Source: Streptomyces coelicoflavus
GTDB lineage: Bacteria; Actinomycetota; Actinomycetes; Streptomycetales; Streptomycetaceae
DNA length: 64,000 nt
NCBI RefSeq assembly: GCF_003112555.1
Contig: NZ_BEWB01000010.1
Span: 248,001-312,000, forward strand
Direction: 5' to 3'
Part shown: one piece after another, positions 54,735 to 63,906 of the stretch
Layout of the letters: every line of letters begins with the position of its first letter
How positions within the stretch are numbered: the first letter of the stretch is position 1
Notes under the pieces: model-generated
The model's input: only the letters and a program-made list of their open reading frames with translations
Told to the model about the DNA's origin: nothing
Databases searched by the model: none
Translations under genes and position numbers: made by a program

Positions 54735-56924
54735 TCAGCCCGCCGTCTCCCCGCCCTTCCGGGTGGGCGAGGCGGCGGGCTTCGCCGTGCCGGACCCCGC
54801 CGCGCCGCGGTGCCCGGCCGCCGCGCGCGGCGCCGGCAGCGAGGCGGGCACCCCGGGCCGGCGCAGTGCCCGCGCCACCGCCTCCCGGCGGCCCAGCCGC
54901 GCGCCGTGCCGTACGCACTCCACGTACCGCTCGTCGCCCAGCTGCTCCCGGGCCGCCGCCTCGCACAGCTCGTGCGGCGCGTTGTAGTGCGCCGAGCCGA
55001 ACAGCGGCAGCCCCACCGACGGCCACATCCGCCCCGCCGCGCCCTGCAGCACCGCCGCCTCCGCCGCGTCGCCCTCCGCCACCGTGACCAGGGCCAGGAG
55101 CTCCACCGCCAGCACCGAGCCCAGCTGGTCGCGGAAACGGTGCGCCCCGCCCAGGCAGTCGGCCAGCAGCTCGCGGGCGCGCACCGGGTCGCCCTCGCTC
55201 CAGGCCGCGTACGCCAGCACGTACAGGGCGTACCCCCGGGCCCAGCGTTCGCCGTGGTCCTCGCACACCTGGCGCACGTCCTCGCACAGGCGCACCGCGT
55301 CCGGCAGATCGCCCTGGAACGCCCGGGCCATCGCCAGCTCCACCTGGCCCATCAGCACGTTGCTGTTCAGCTCGCCGATCTCCCGGTAGCGGTGCAGCGC
55401 GGACCGCAGCAGCGTCTCCGCGCGCGGCAGGTCGTCCGTCACCAGCGCCAGACAGCCGGTGCGGTGCTCCGCGTACGCCACCGCCGTCGGGTTCGCCGAC
55501 CGCTCCGCCTCCTGGCGGCACTCCTGGAGCGCCGCCAGCGCCGGCACCGTGTCGCCCTGGAGGATCGCCACGTGGGCGAGCACCCACAGCGCCTTCAACC
55601 GGGACTGCTCGCCCGCCGTGGGTTCCGCCTCCAGCCGCACCGCCTGCTCCAGCCAGTGCCGCCCCTCCGACAGCCGCCCGCAGCCGACCCAGTGGAACCA
55701 CAGGGCGCCCGCCAGGTACTGGCCCAGGTGGGCGCCGTCCGGCTCGTCCAGGCAGTGCTCCAGGGCGCTGCGCAGATTCGGCAGCTCCGCGTCCACCCGC
55801 GCGGCGACCTCGTCCTGGCGCGGGGAGAACCACTCCAGCTCGCACCAGGTCGCCAGGCCCACGTACCAGTCCCGGTGCCGCCGCCGCAGCCGGTCCGCGT
55901 CGCCCGTCGCCTCCAGCCAGTCGGCGCCGTATGCCCGGACCGTGTCGAGCATCCGGTAGCGCACCCCGGTGGGGGACTCCTCGCGGGTCAGCACGGACTG
56001 GGCGAGCAGCGCGGTCAGCACGTCCAGCACGTCCTCGGCCGCCAGTCCGTCCCCGCTGCACACGTACTCGGCGGCCTCCAGGTCGAAGGGGCCGCTGAAC
56101 ACCGACAGCCGCGCCCACAGCAGCCGCTCCGGCGGCGTGCACAGCTCGTGGCTCCAGCCGATCGCCGTGCGCAGCGTCCGGTGCCGGGGCAGCGCGGTGC
56201 GGTCCCCGCCGGCCAGCAGCCGGAACCGGTCGTCCAGGCGGCGCAGCACCTGCCCCGGCGACAGCGCGCCCAGCCGCCCCGCCGCCAGCTCGACCGCCAG
56301 CGGGATCCCGTCGAGGCGCCGGCACAGCTCGCGCACCTCCCGCAGGTCCGCGTCCGGGTCGGCGGCGTACTCAGGGACACCGCCGCGCAGCCCGGCCCGG
56401 ACCGTCAGCAGCTCCACCGCCTCCTCCGTGCCCAGCGGCGCCAGCGGAACCAGCCGCTCCCCGGCCACGTCCAGCGGCCGGCGCCCCACCGCCAGCACCC
56501 TGAGCCCGGGGGCCCGGCCCAGCAGGTCGGTCACCAGCGACGCGCAGGCGTCCACCAGGTGCTCGACCCCGTCCAGGAGCAGGAGCAGCTCCCGCCCGGC
56601 CAGGTGGGCGAGCAGGGTCTCGCGCGGCAGCCGGGTCGTGTGGTCGGTCAGGCCCAGCGCCTCCACGACCGCGTAGTCGACGAACTCCTCGTCCCGCACC
56701 GGCGCGAGGTGCACCCGCCACACCCCGTGCCGGGGCGAGCGGCGCCCGGCCGCCCGCGCGGCCAGCCGGGACTTGCCGACACCGCCGGCCCCGGTGACGG
56801 TCACCAGCCGTGCCGAGTCCAGCGCACCGGCCAGCTCCACGAGCTCCGTCGCTCTGCCCACGAAGGCGTCGAGTTCCAGCGGTAGATTGCCGTGCGGGAC
56901 GCCGTCGCGCCGAAGGTCTCGCAT
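54735..56924 (-). CDS. STAND-type ATPase with TPR domain (AfsR-like without DNA-binding domain)
   Basis: A 729-aa protein. The NB-ARC-like ATPase has LELDAFVGRATEL at its entry, P-loop VTGAGGVGKSRLA and Walker B LLLLLDGVEHL, then GIPLAVELAAGRLG. A winged-helix segment and TPR-like repeats fill the rest (for example AVAYAEHRTGCLALVTDDLP). The C-terminal ~40 residues are Ala/Gly/Pro-rich. Unlike SARP or LAL regulators there is no DNA-binding domain at either end. ATG 56924 chosen. It converges on rpsD. Confidence 0.85.
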   Translation of the reverse strand: MRDLRRDGVPHGNLPLELDAFVGRATELVELAGALDSARLVTVTGAGGVGKSRLAARAAGRRSPRHGVWRVHLAPVRDEEFVDYAVVEALGLTDHTTRLPRETLLAHLAGRELLLLLDGVEHLVDACASLVTDLLGRAPGLRVLAVGRRPLDVAGERLVPLAPLGTEEAVELLTVRAGLRGGVPEYAADPDADLREVRELCRRLDGIPLAVELAAGRLGALSPGQVLRRLDDRFRLLAGGDRTALPRHRTLRTAIGWSHELCTPPERLLWARLSVFSGPFDLEAAEYVCSGDGLAAEDVLDVLTALLAQSVLTREESPTGVRYRMLDTVRAYGADWLEATGDADRLRRRHRDWYVGLATWCELEWFSPRQDEVAARVDAELPNLRSALEHCLDEPDGAHLGQYLAGALWFHWVGCGRLSEGRHWLEQAVRLEAEPTAGEQSRLKALWVLAHVAILQGDTVPALAALQECRQEAERSANPTAVAYAEHRTGCLALVTDDLPRAETLLRSALHRYREIGELNSNVLMGQVELAMARAFQGDLPDAVRLCEDVRQVCEDHGERWARGYALYVLAYAAWSEGDPVRARELLADCLGGAHRFRDQLGSVLAVELLALVTVAEGDAAEAAVLQGAAGRMWPSVGLPLFGSAHYNAPHELCEAAAREQLGDERYVECVRHGARLGRREAVARALRRPGVPASLPAPRAAAGHRGAAGSGTAKPAASPTRKGGETAG

Positions 56925-57098
56925 GAAACACGGAGCGTACTGAACCGTATTCACTCCGTACAATCGCTTCGACCGGCCCGGCCGCACCGCGCCGCGCGCG
57001 ACGGGGAATCCGGTACGGAGCCCCGCGCCCGGCGCGATAGGCTCGGTGCACGACTTTCCCGATGTTCAGGCACGTATTTCAGGGAGCGGGTGCACACA

Positions 57099-57539
57099 GT
57101 GTCCGGTGGCGAGGTGGCCGGGATCCTGGTGGCCGTCTTCTGGGCGATCCTGGTCTCCTTCCTCGCCGTCGCACTGGCGAGGCTGGCCCAGACGCTCAGG
57201 ACGACCACCAAACTCGTGGCGGACGTGACCGACCAGGCCGTCCCGCTGCTGGCCGACGCCTCGGCGGCGGTGCGCAGCGCGCAGACCCAGATCGACCGGG
57301 TCGACGCGATCGCCTCCGACGTCCAGGAGGTCACCTCGAACGCCTCCGCGCTGTCCACCACCGTGGCCTCCACCTTCGGCGGCCCGCTGGTCAAGGTCGC
57401 GGCGTTCGGATACGGCGTGCGCCGGGCACTCGGCGGTCGCAAGGAGGACATGTCCGCCCCCGCCGGCCAGGCACGGCGCACCGTGATCGTGGGCCGTACG
57501 CTCCCGGCCGCGCGGCGGACGAAGCGGAAGAAGGGCTGA
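57099..57539 (+). CDS. DUF948-like membrane protein
   Basis: A 146-aa protein: one N-terminal helix (GILVAVFWAILVSFLAVALA), then a long amphipathic coiled-coil-like region (QTLRTTTKLVADVTDQAVPL) and a basic C-terminus (RRTKRKKG). The pattern matches DUF948. GTG 57099 with GGGAG upstream; a GTG at 57090 is also possible. Conserved upstream of alaS in actinobacteria; function unknown. Confidence 0.82.
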   Translation: MSGGEVAGILVAVFWAILVSFLAVALARLAQTLRTTTKLVADVTDQAVPLLADASAAVRSAQTQIDRVDAIASDVQEVTSNASALSTTVASTFGGPLVKVAAFGYGVRRALGGRKEDMSAPAGQARRTVIVGRTLPAARRTKRKKG

Positions 57540-57546
57540 CCGAGGG

Positions 57547-57912
57547 ATGTTCCGCCGTACGTTCTGGTTCGGCACCGGCATGGCCGCCGGTGTGTGGGCC
57601 ACCACCAAGGTCAACCGGAAGCTCAAGCAGCTCACCCCCGACAGCCTCGCCGCCACCGCGGCGAACAAGGCGCTCGACGTGGGCGCCCGGGTCAGGGACC
57701 GCGCGGTGGGCTTCGCGCTCGACGTCCGCGACAACATGGCCCAGCGGGAGGCCGAACTGGACGACGCGCTGGGCCTGAAGGCCCCCGTCGACGGTGAACT
57801 GCCCGCACTGCGGCACCACGCCGCCATCGAGAACAGCAAGGACCCGAAGTCCGTCGTCGACGACAGCACGTCGTACACGACGTACTCGTACAACCGGAAT
57901 GAGGACCACTGA
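57547..57912 (+). CDS. DUF6167-like small protein
   Basis: A 121-aa protein with a short hydrophobic N-terminal segment (FWFGTGMAAGVWATT), a helical middle (AANKALDVGARVRDRAVGF) and a polar Tyr/Thr/Ser-rich end (STSYTTYSYNRNEDH). It starts 7 nt after the DUF948 gene and overlaps alaS by one base (TGATG). Function unknown. Confidence 0.75.
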   Translation: MFRRTFWFGTGMAAGVWATTKVNRKLKQLTPDSLAATAANKALDVGARVRDRAVGFALDVRDNMAQREAELDDALGLKAPVDGELPALRHHAAIENSKDPKSVVDDSTSYTTYSYNRNEDH

Positions 57913-60584
57913 TGGAGTCGGCCGAGATTCGTCGCCGCTGGTTGAGCTTCTTCGAGGAGCGCGGTCACACCGTCGTCCCTTCGGCGTCGCTCATCGCGGA
58001 CGACCCGACTCTGCTCCTCGTCCCGGCCGGCATGGTGCCCTTCAAGCCCTACTTCCTGGGTGAGGTCAAGCCGCCCTTCGACCGCGCCACCAGCGTGCAG
58101 AAGTGCGTGCGCACGCCGGACATCGAAGAGGTCGGCAAGACCACCCGCCACGGCACGTTCTTCCAGATGTGCGGCAACTTCTCCTTCGGCGACTACTTCA
58201 AGGAAGGCGCCATCAAGTACGCCTGGGAGCTGCTCACCAGCCCCCAGGACAAGGGTGGTTACGGCCTCGACCCCGAGCGCCTGTGGATCACCGTGTACAA
58301 GGACGACGACGAGGCCGAGCGCATCTGGCACGACGTCGTGGGCGTCCCCTCCGAGCGCATCCAGCGCCTCGGCAAGAAGGACAACTACTGGTCCATGGGC
58401 GTCCCCGGACCCTGCGGCCCCTGCTCCGAGATCAACTACGACCGCGGCCCCGAGTTCGGCGCCGAGGGCGGCCCCGCCGTCAACGACGAGCGGTACGTGG
58501 AGATCTGGAACCTCGTCTTCATGCAGTACGAGCGGGGCGAGGGCACCGGCAAGGAGGAGTTCGAGATCCTCGGCGAGCTGCCGAGCAAGAACATCGACAC
58601 CGGCCTCGGCCTGGAGCGCCTCGCCATGATTCTGCAGGGCGTGCAGAACATGTACGAGATCGACACCTCCATGGCCGTCATCAAGAAGGCCACCGAACTG
58701 ACCGGCGTGGCCTACGGCGACGCCCAGGCCTCGGACGTGTCCCTGCGCGTGGTCACCGACCACATGCGCACCTCCGTGATGCTCATCGGCGACGGCGTCA
58801 CCCCCGGCAACGAGGGCCGCGGCTACGTACTGCGCCGCATCATGCGCCGCGCCATCCGTAACATGCGCCTGCTCGGCGCCACCGGCCCGGTCGTCAAGGA
58901 CCTCATCGACGTCGTGATCGGCATGATGGGGCAGCAGTACCCCGAGCTGGTCACCGACCGCGAGCGCATCGAGAAGGTCGCCCTCGCCGAGGAGAACGCC
59001 TTCCTCAAGACGCTGAAGGCCGGCACCAACATCCTCGACACCGCCGTCAGCGACACCAAGGCCTCCGGCGGCACCGTCCTCGCCGGTGACAAGGCGTTCC
59101 TGCTCCACGACACCTGGGGCTTCCCGATCGACCTCACCCTGGAGATGGCCGCCGAGCAGGGGCTGTCCGTGGACGAGGACGGCTTCCGGCGCCTGATGAA
59201 GGAGCAGCGGGAGCGGGCCAAGGCCGACGCCCAGGCCAAGAAGACCGGCCACGCCGGTGCCGGTGCCTACCGGGAGATCGCCGACAAGGCCGGCGCCACC
59301 GACTTCGTCGGCTACACCGACACCGAGACCGAGTCCACGGTCGTCGGCATCCTCGTCGACGGCGCCTCGTCCCCGGCCGCCACCGAGGGCGACGAGGTCG
59401 AGATCGTGCTGGACCGCACCCCGTTCTACGCCGAGGGCGGCGGCCAGATCGGCGACACTGGCCGGATCCGGGTCGACACCGGCGCCGTCATCGAGATCCG
59501 CGACTGCCAGAAGCCGGTGCCGGGCGTGTACGTCCACAAGGGCGTCGTCCAGGTCGGCGAGGTCACCGTCGGGGCCAAGGCGCAGGCCTCCATCGACGAC
59601 CGCCGCCGCAAGGCCATCGCCCGCGCCCACTCGGCCACCCACCTCACCCACCAGGCGCTGCGCGACGCCCTCGGCCCGACGGCCGCCCAGGCCGGTTCCG
59701 AGAACCAGCCCGGCCGCTTCCGCTTCGACTTCGGCTCGCCGTCCGCCGTGCCGACGGCCGTGATGACCGACGTCGAGCAGAAGATCAACGAGGTGCTCGC
59801 CCGCGACCTCGACGTGCGCGCCGACGTCATGGGCATCGACGAGGCCAAGAAGCAGGGCGCCATCGCCGAGTTCGGCGAGAAGTACGGCGAGCGCGTGCGC
59901 GTCGTCACCATCGGCGACTTCTCCAAGGAGCTGTGCGGCGGCACCCACGTGCACAACACCGCCCAGCTCGGCCTGGTCAAGCTGCTCGGCGAGTCCTCCA
60001 TCGGCTCCGGCGTGCGCCGGATCGAGGCCCTGGTCGGCGTGGACGCCTACAGCTTCCTCGCCCGCGAGCACACGGTCGTCGCCCAGCTCCAGGAGCTGAT
60101 CAAGGGCCGTCCGGAGGAGCTGCCGGAGAAGGTCTCCGCGATGCTCGGCAAGTTGAAGGACGCCGAGAAGGAGATCGAGAAGTTCCGCGCCGAGAAGGTC
60201 CTCCAGGCGGCCGGCGGCCTCGCCGACTCCGCCAAGGACGTGCGGGGCGTGGCCCTGGTGACCGGCCAGGTCCCCGACGGCACCACCGCCGACGACCTGC
60301 GCAAGCTGGTCCTCGACGTGCGCGGCCGCATCCAGGGCGGCCGGGCCGCGGTCGTGGCCCTGTTCACCACGGTGGGCGGCAAGCCCCTCACGGTCATCGC
60401 CACCAACGAGGCGGCCCGCGAGCGCGGCCTCAAGGCCGGTGACCTGGTGCGCACCGCCGCCAAGACCCTCGGCGGCGGCGGTGGCGGCAAGCCGGACGTC
60501 GCCCAGGGCGGCGGCCAGAACCCGGCCGCCATCGGCGACGCCGTCGACGCCGTCGAGCGCCTCGTGGCGGACTCCGCCAAGTGA
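57912..60584 (+). CDS. alaS: alanine-tRNA ligase
   Basis: An 890-aa class II synthetase with the catalytic domain (SAEIRRRWLSFFEERGH, RTPDIEEVGKTTRHGTFFQM, GPCSEINYDRGPEFG), the editing domain with HSATH and CGGTH zinc motifs, and the C-terminal C-Ala part with a Gly-rich linker (GGGGGGKPDVAQGGGQNP) near the end. Length is as usual. It leads the alaS-ruvX-mltG-aroE unit. Confidence 0.97.
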   Translation: MESAEIRRRWLSFFEERGHTVVPSASLIADDPTLLLVPAGMVPFKPYFLGEVKPPFDRATSVQKCVRTPDIEEVGKTTRHGTFFQMCGNFSFGDYFKEGAIKYAWELLTSPQDKGGYGLDPERLWITVYKDDDEAERIWHDVVGVPSERIQRLGKKDNYWSMGVPGPCGPCSEINYDRGPEFGAEGGPAVNDERYVEIWNLVFMQYERGEGTGKEEFEILGELPSKNIDTGLGLERLAMILQGVQNMYEIDTSMAVIKKATELTGVAYGDAQASDVSLRVVTDHMRTSVMLIGDGVTPGNEGRGYVLRRIMRRAIRNMRLLGATGPVVKDLIDVVIGMMGQQYPELVTDRERIEKVALAEENAFLKTLKAGTNILDTAVSDTKASGGTVLAGDKAFLLHDTWGFPIDLTLEMAAEQGLSVDEDGFRRLMKEQRERAKADAQAKKTGHAGAGAYREIADKAGATDFVGYTDTETESTVVGILVDGASSPAATEGDEVEIVLDRTPFYAEGGGQIGDTGRIRVDTGAVIEIRDCQKPVPGVYVHKGVVQVGEVTVGAKAQASIDDRRRKAIARAHSATHLTHQALRDALGPTAAQAGSENQPGRFRFDFGSPSAVPTAVMTDVEQKINEVLARDLDVRADVMGIDEAKKQGAIAEFGEKYGERVRVVTIGDFSKELCGGTHVHNTAQLGLVKLLGESSIGSGVRRIEALVGVDAYSFLAREHTVVAQLQELIKGRPEELPEKVSAMLGKLKDAEKEIEKFRAEKVLQAAGGLADSAKDVRGVALVTGQVPDGTTADDLRKLVLDVRGRIQGGRAAVVALFTTVGGKPLTVIATNEAARERGLKAGDLVRTAAKTLGGGGGGKPDVAQGGGQNPAAIGDAVDAVERLVADSAK

Positions 60585-61084
60585 GCACACCGTCCCACGA
60601 GCAGGCGGACGGCCCGGTGATGCGCCGCGGCCGCCGCCTGGCGATCGACGTCGGCGACGCCCGTATCGGGGTCGCGTCCTGCGACCCCGACGGCATCCTC
60701 GCCACCCCGGTGGAGACCGTCCCCGGCCGCGACGTCCCGGCGGCGCACCGGCGCCTGCGGCAGTTGGTCGCCGAGTACGAGCCCATCGAGGTCGTCGTCG
60801 GCCTCCCTCGCTCCCTCAAGGGCGGCGAGGGCCCGGCCGCGGCCAAGGTCAGGCGCTTCACGCAGGAGCTGGCCAAGGGCATCGCGCCCGTCCCGGTCCG
60901 GCTGGTCGACGAGCGCATGACGACGGTCACGGCGAGCCAGGGGCTGCGCGCCTCCGGGGTGAAGTCCAAGAAGGGCCGGTCCGTCATCGACCAGGCCGCC
61001 GCTGTGATCATCCTCCAGCAGGCACTGGAATCCGAACGGGTGTCAGGCAGGCCCCCCGGCGAGGGCGTCGAAGTGGTCATCTGA
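60581..61084 (+). CDS. ruvX: Holliday junction resolvase-like protein RuvX/YqgF
   Basis: A 167-aa RNase-H-fold protein: AIDVGDARIGVASCDPDG, VVVGLPRSLKGG and VRLVDERMTTVTA carry the acidic active site. In E. coli the homologue takes part in 16S rRNA 5'-end maturation. GTGA overlap with alaS. Confidence 0.93.
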   Translation: MSTPSHEQADGPVMRRGRRLAIDVGDARIGVASCDPDGILATPVETVPGRDVPAAHRRLRQLVAEYEPIEVVVGLPRSLKGGEGPAAAKVRRFTQELAKGIAPVPVRLVDERMTTVTASQGLRASGVKSKKGRSVIDQAAAVIILQQALESERVSGRPPGEGVEVVI

Positions 61085-61214
61085 TCGCGGTACGGTAACG
61101 TTCCGCGCGATGCGGGAGGCATTCGAACAGCCACCGCACAGCAAGAGGCGGAACGGAAGCGGACCCTCCGGCACAGGTCGCGCCCCTCCGTCGCCTCGCG
61201 GCTCTAGGGGATCG

Positions 61215-62969
61215 ATGACTGAGTATGGCCGGGGCCCAGGCCCCGAACCGTGGCATCCGGAGGACCCGTTGTACGGGGACGGCGGATGGGGCGGACAGCA
61301 GGCCCAGACGGGTCAGCAGTCCCCCTACGGCGGCCAGCCGCAGCAGTATCCGGAGCAGCAGGCGCAGCAGCAGTACGGCGACTGGAGCAACGGCGGCCAG
61401 TCGTCGTACGGCGGCGGGCAGCCCCAGTACGACCAGTACGGCCACCAGCACGCCGAGCAGCAGTACGACCAGTACGGTCAGCCGTACCCCCAGCAGCAGT
61501 ACGACCAGCACCAGTACGGTCAGCAGCAGTACGACCAGCAGTACGCACCCCAGGCCCAGCCGCAGCAGGGTCACGACAACGGCTGGGGCGGCGGCGCACA
61601 CCCCCAGGCGCAGTACCCGGCCGACCCGTCCGACCCCTACGGACAGCAGGCCGGCGGCTACGGCGCCGAACAGCCCGACTTCTACGGCACCCCCGAGGCG
61701 TACCCGCCGCCGGAGCCGCCCACCCGCCGCCGTGCCGAGCCCGAGCCGCAGCGCACCGACTGGGATCCGGGCCCCGACGAGGGGGAGCACGCCTTCTTCG
61801 CCGGCGGGGGCGGCGACGGTGACGACGACGCGGCGGACGACGGCCGCGAGGACCGCGGGGAGCGCAGGACCCGGGGCGGCGGCAAGCCGAAGAAGCGTCG
61901 CAGCGGATGCGCCTGCCTGGTGGTCTGCCTGGTGCTCGGCGGCGGCGTGGCCGGTATCGGATACTTCGGCTACCAGTTCTACCAGGATCGTTTCGGCGCG
62001 GCCCCGGACTTCGCGGGAGACGGCAACGGCGAGCAGGTGACCGTCACCATCCCCAAGGGCGCCGGCGGCTCCACGATCGGCCAGGAACTCAAACGCCAGG
62101 GCGTGGTGAAGAGCGTCGACGCCTTCATCGCCGCCCAGCAGAGCAATCCGCGTGGCAAGAGCATCCAGGACGGCGTCTACACGCTTCAGAAGGAGATGTC
62201 GGCCGAGAGCGCGGTCGAACTCCTGCTCAGCCCGGAGAGCCGCAGCAACCTGATCGTCGCCGAGGGCAGGCGCAACGCCGACGTCTACGAGCTCATCGAC
62301 AAACGCCTCGAAGTGAAGGAAGGCACCACCGCCAAGGTCGCCAAGTCCGAGTACAAGAACCTCGGCCTGCCCGAATGGGCGCTGAACCACAAGGACGTCA
62401 AGGACCCCCTGGAGGGCTTCCTCTACCCGTCCAGCTACTCGGCGGCCAAGGGGCAGAAGCCCGAGGACGTGCTGAAGCAGATGGTGGAGCGGGCCACCGC
62501 GAAATACGAGGAGATGGGTCTCGAGAAGAAGGCCGAAGGCCTGGGTCTCGAAGGGCCGTGGCAACTGCTCACCGTCGCCAGCCTCGTCCAGGCGGAGGGC
62601 AGGAGCCACGAGGACTTCCGCAAGATGGCCGAGGTTGTCTACAACCGCCTCAAGCCGGGCAACGAGCAGACCAACGGGATGCTGGAGTTCGACTCGACGT
62701 ACAACTACGTCAAGAACCAGAGCAAGATCGACCTGTCCCTCAAGGAACTGCGCACCTTCGACAACCCGTACAACACCTACTACACCAAGGGCCTGCCGCC
62801 CGGCCCCATCAGCAATCCCGGCGAGGAGGCGCTGAAGGGCGCTCTCGCCCCGACCGGTGACGGTTGGTACTACTTCATCTCGCGCGACGGCAAGACGAGC
62901 GAGTTCACCAAGACCAACGCGGAACACCAGAAGTTGGTCGACCAGTGGGAAGCCTCGAAGAACCAGTGA
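61215..62969 (+). CDS. mltG: endolytic murein transglycosylase MltG
   Basis: A 584-aa membrane enzyme that cuts nascent glycan strands. The first ~200 residues are cytoplasmic, with a Gln/Tyr-rich low-complexity stretch (QQYDQYGQPYPQQQYDQ pattern), then acidic and RKKR-type charges, one membrane helix (about 230-252) and the YceG domain. Catalytic Glu461 lies in SLVQAEGRS; YNRLKPG and KGLPPGPISNPG are conserved. ATG 61215 with AGGGGA upstream is preferred over the ATG at 61110, which lacks a site. Confidence 0.92.
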   Translation: MTEYGRGPGPEPWHPEDPLYGDGGWGGQQAQTGQQSPYGGQPQQYPEQQAQQQYGDWSNGGQSSYGGGQPQYDQYGHQHAEQQYDQYGQPYPQQQYDQHQYGQQQYDQQYAPQAQPQQGHDNGWGGGAHPQAQYPADPSDPYGQQAGGYGAEQPDFYGTPEAYPPPEPPTRRRAEPEPQRTDWDPGPDEGEHAFFAGGGGDGDDDAADDGREDRGERRTRGGGKPKKRRSGCACLVVCLVLGGGVAGIGYFGYQFYQDRFGAAPDFAGDGNGEQVTVTIPKGAGGSTIGQELKRQGVVKSVDAFIAAQQSNPRGKSIQDGVYTLQKEMSAESAVELLLSPESRSNLIVAEGRRNADVYELIDKRLEVKEGTTAKVAKSEYKNLGLPEWALNHKDVKDPLEGFLYPSSYSAAKGQKPEDVLKQMVERATAKYEEMGLEKKAEGLGLEGPWQLLTVASLVQAEGRSHEDFRKMAEVVYNRLKPGNEQTNGMLEFDSTYNYVKNQSKIDLSLKELRTFDNPYNTYYTKGLPPGPISNPGEEALKGALAPTGDGWYYFISRDGKTSEFTKTNAEHQKLVDQWEASKNQ

Positions 62970-63802
62970 CGTCCGTACCCCGCCGAGCCGCCGTTCTAGG
63001 CTCGCCCATCGCCCACTCACTCTCCCCGGTGCTGCACCGTGCCGCCTACGCCGAGCTGGGACTTAAGGACTGGACGTACGACCGCTTCGACATCGACGAG
63101 GCCGCCCTGCCCGGCTTCTTCGCGGAGCTGGGGCCCGAGTGGGCGGGGCTGTCACTGACCATGCCGCTCAAGCGGGCGGTGATCCCGCTGCTCGACGGCA
63201 TCAGCGAGACGGCGGCCTCCGTCGACGCGGTGAACACCGTGGTGTTCGGCGAGGACGGCCGGAAGACCGGCGACAACACCGACATCCCCGGCATCGTCGC
63301 CGCCCTGCGCGAGCACGGCGTCGAAAAGGTCGAGAGCGCCGCGATCCTCGGCGCCGGCGCCACCGCGTCCTCGGCGCTGGCCGCACTGGCCCGGATCTGC
63401 ACCGGTGAGGTCTCCGTCTACGTCCGCAGCGAGGCGCGCGCCGCCGAGATGCAGGGCTGGGCCGAGCGGCTGGACGTCGAGGTGCGCATCGCCAACTGGT
63501 CGGACGCCGAGGAGGCGTTGCACGCCCCGCTGGTCGTGGCCACCACCCCGGCCGGCGCCACCGACGCGCTCGCCGCGGCCGTCCCGGAGCGGCCCGCCAC
63601 CCTCTTCGACGTGCTCTACGACCCGTGGCCCACTGCGCTCGCCGCCCGCTGGTCGGCGCATGGCGGTGCCGTCGTCAGCGGCCTCGACCTGCTGCTCCAC
63701 CAGGCGGTGCTCCAGGTGGAGCGGATGACGCGGCGGGCACCCGCCCCGCTCGCGGCCATGAGGGTGGCGGGAGAACGGGCTTTGCGGGCCGCACGGAAGT
63801 GA
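62966..63802 (+). CDS. aroE: shikimate dehydrogenase
   Basis: A 278-aa enzyme reducing 3-dehydroshikimate with NADPH. Substrate site SPIAHSLSPVLHRAAY, catalytic Lys in SLTMPLK (usually NVTIPHK), Asp in GDNTDIPG, NADP loop ILGAGATASSALAAL. The MPLK and GATASS variants fit the actinobacterial branch. GTGA overlap with mltG. Confidence 0.92.
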   Translation: MTSVPRRAAVLGSPIAHSLSPVLHRAAYAELGLKDWTYDRFDIDEAALPGFFAELGPEWAGLSLTMPLKRAVIPLLDGISETAASVDAVNTVVFGEDGRKTGDNTDIPGIVAALREHGVEKVESAAILGAGATASSALAALARICTGEVSVYVRSEARAAEMQGWAERLDVEVRIANWSDAEEALHAPLVVATTPAGATDALAAAVPERPATLFDVLYDPWPTALAARWSAHGGAVVSGLDLLLHQAVLQVERMTRRAPAPLAAMRVAGERALRAARK

Positions 63803-63834
63803 TTCGGCCAGAATGTGGCTGATTTGATGCGCAC

Positions 63835-63864
63835 CTGACAGGCTTGATCGCTTCGATGTACGGT
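63835..63864 (+). promoter_or_regulatory. promoter of the terminal secreted-protein gene
   Basis: CTGACA (63835-63840), 18-nt spacer, TACGGT (63859-63864); expected start near 63871. Confidence 0.45.
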
Positions 63865-63906
63865 TCCCCAGTCGGTGCTGAGCAGTGTCGGCCGGAGGGG
63901 AGAGTT

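Noticed and set aside
57066..60590. A 1174-codon minus-strand open frame opposite alaS
   Set aside because: Mirror frame of a strongly coding gene; composition (Val/Gly/Leu/His-rich, no domain) fits an antisense shadow.
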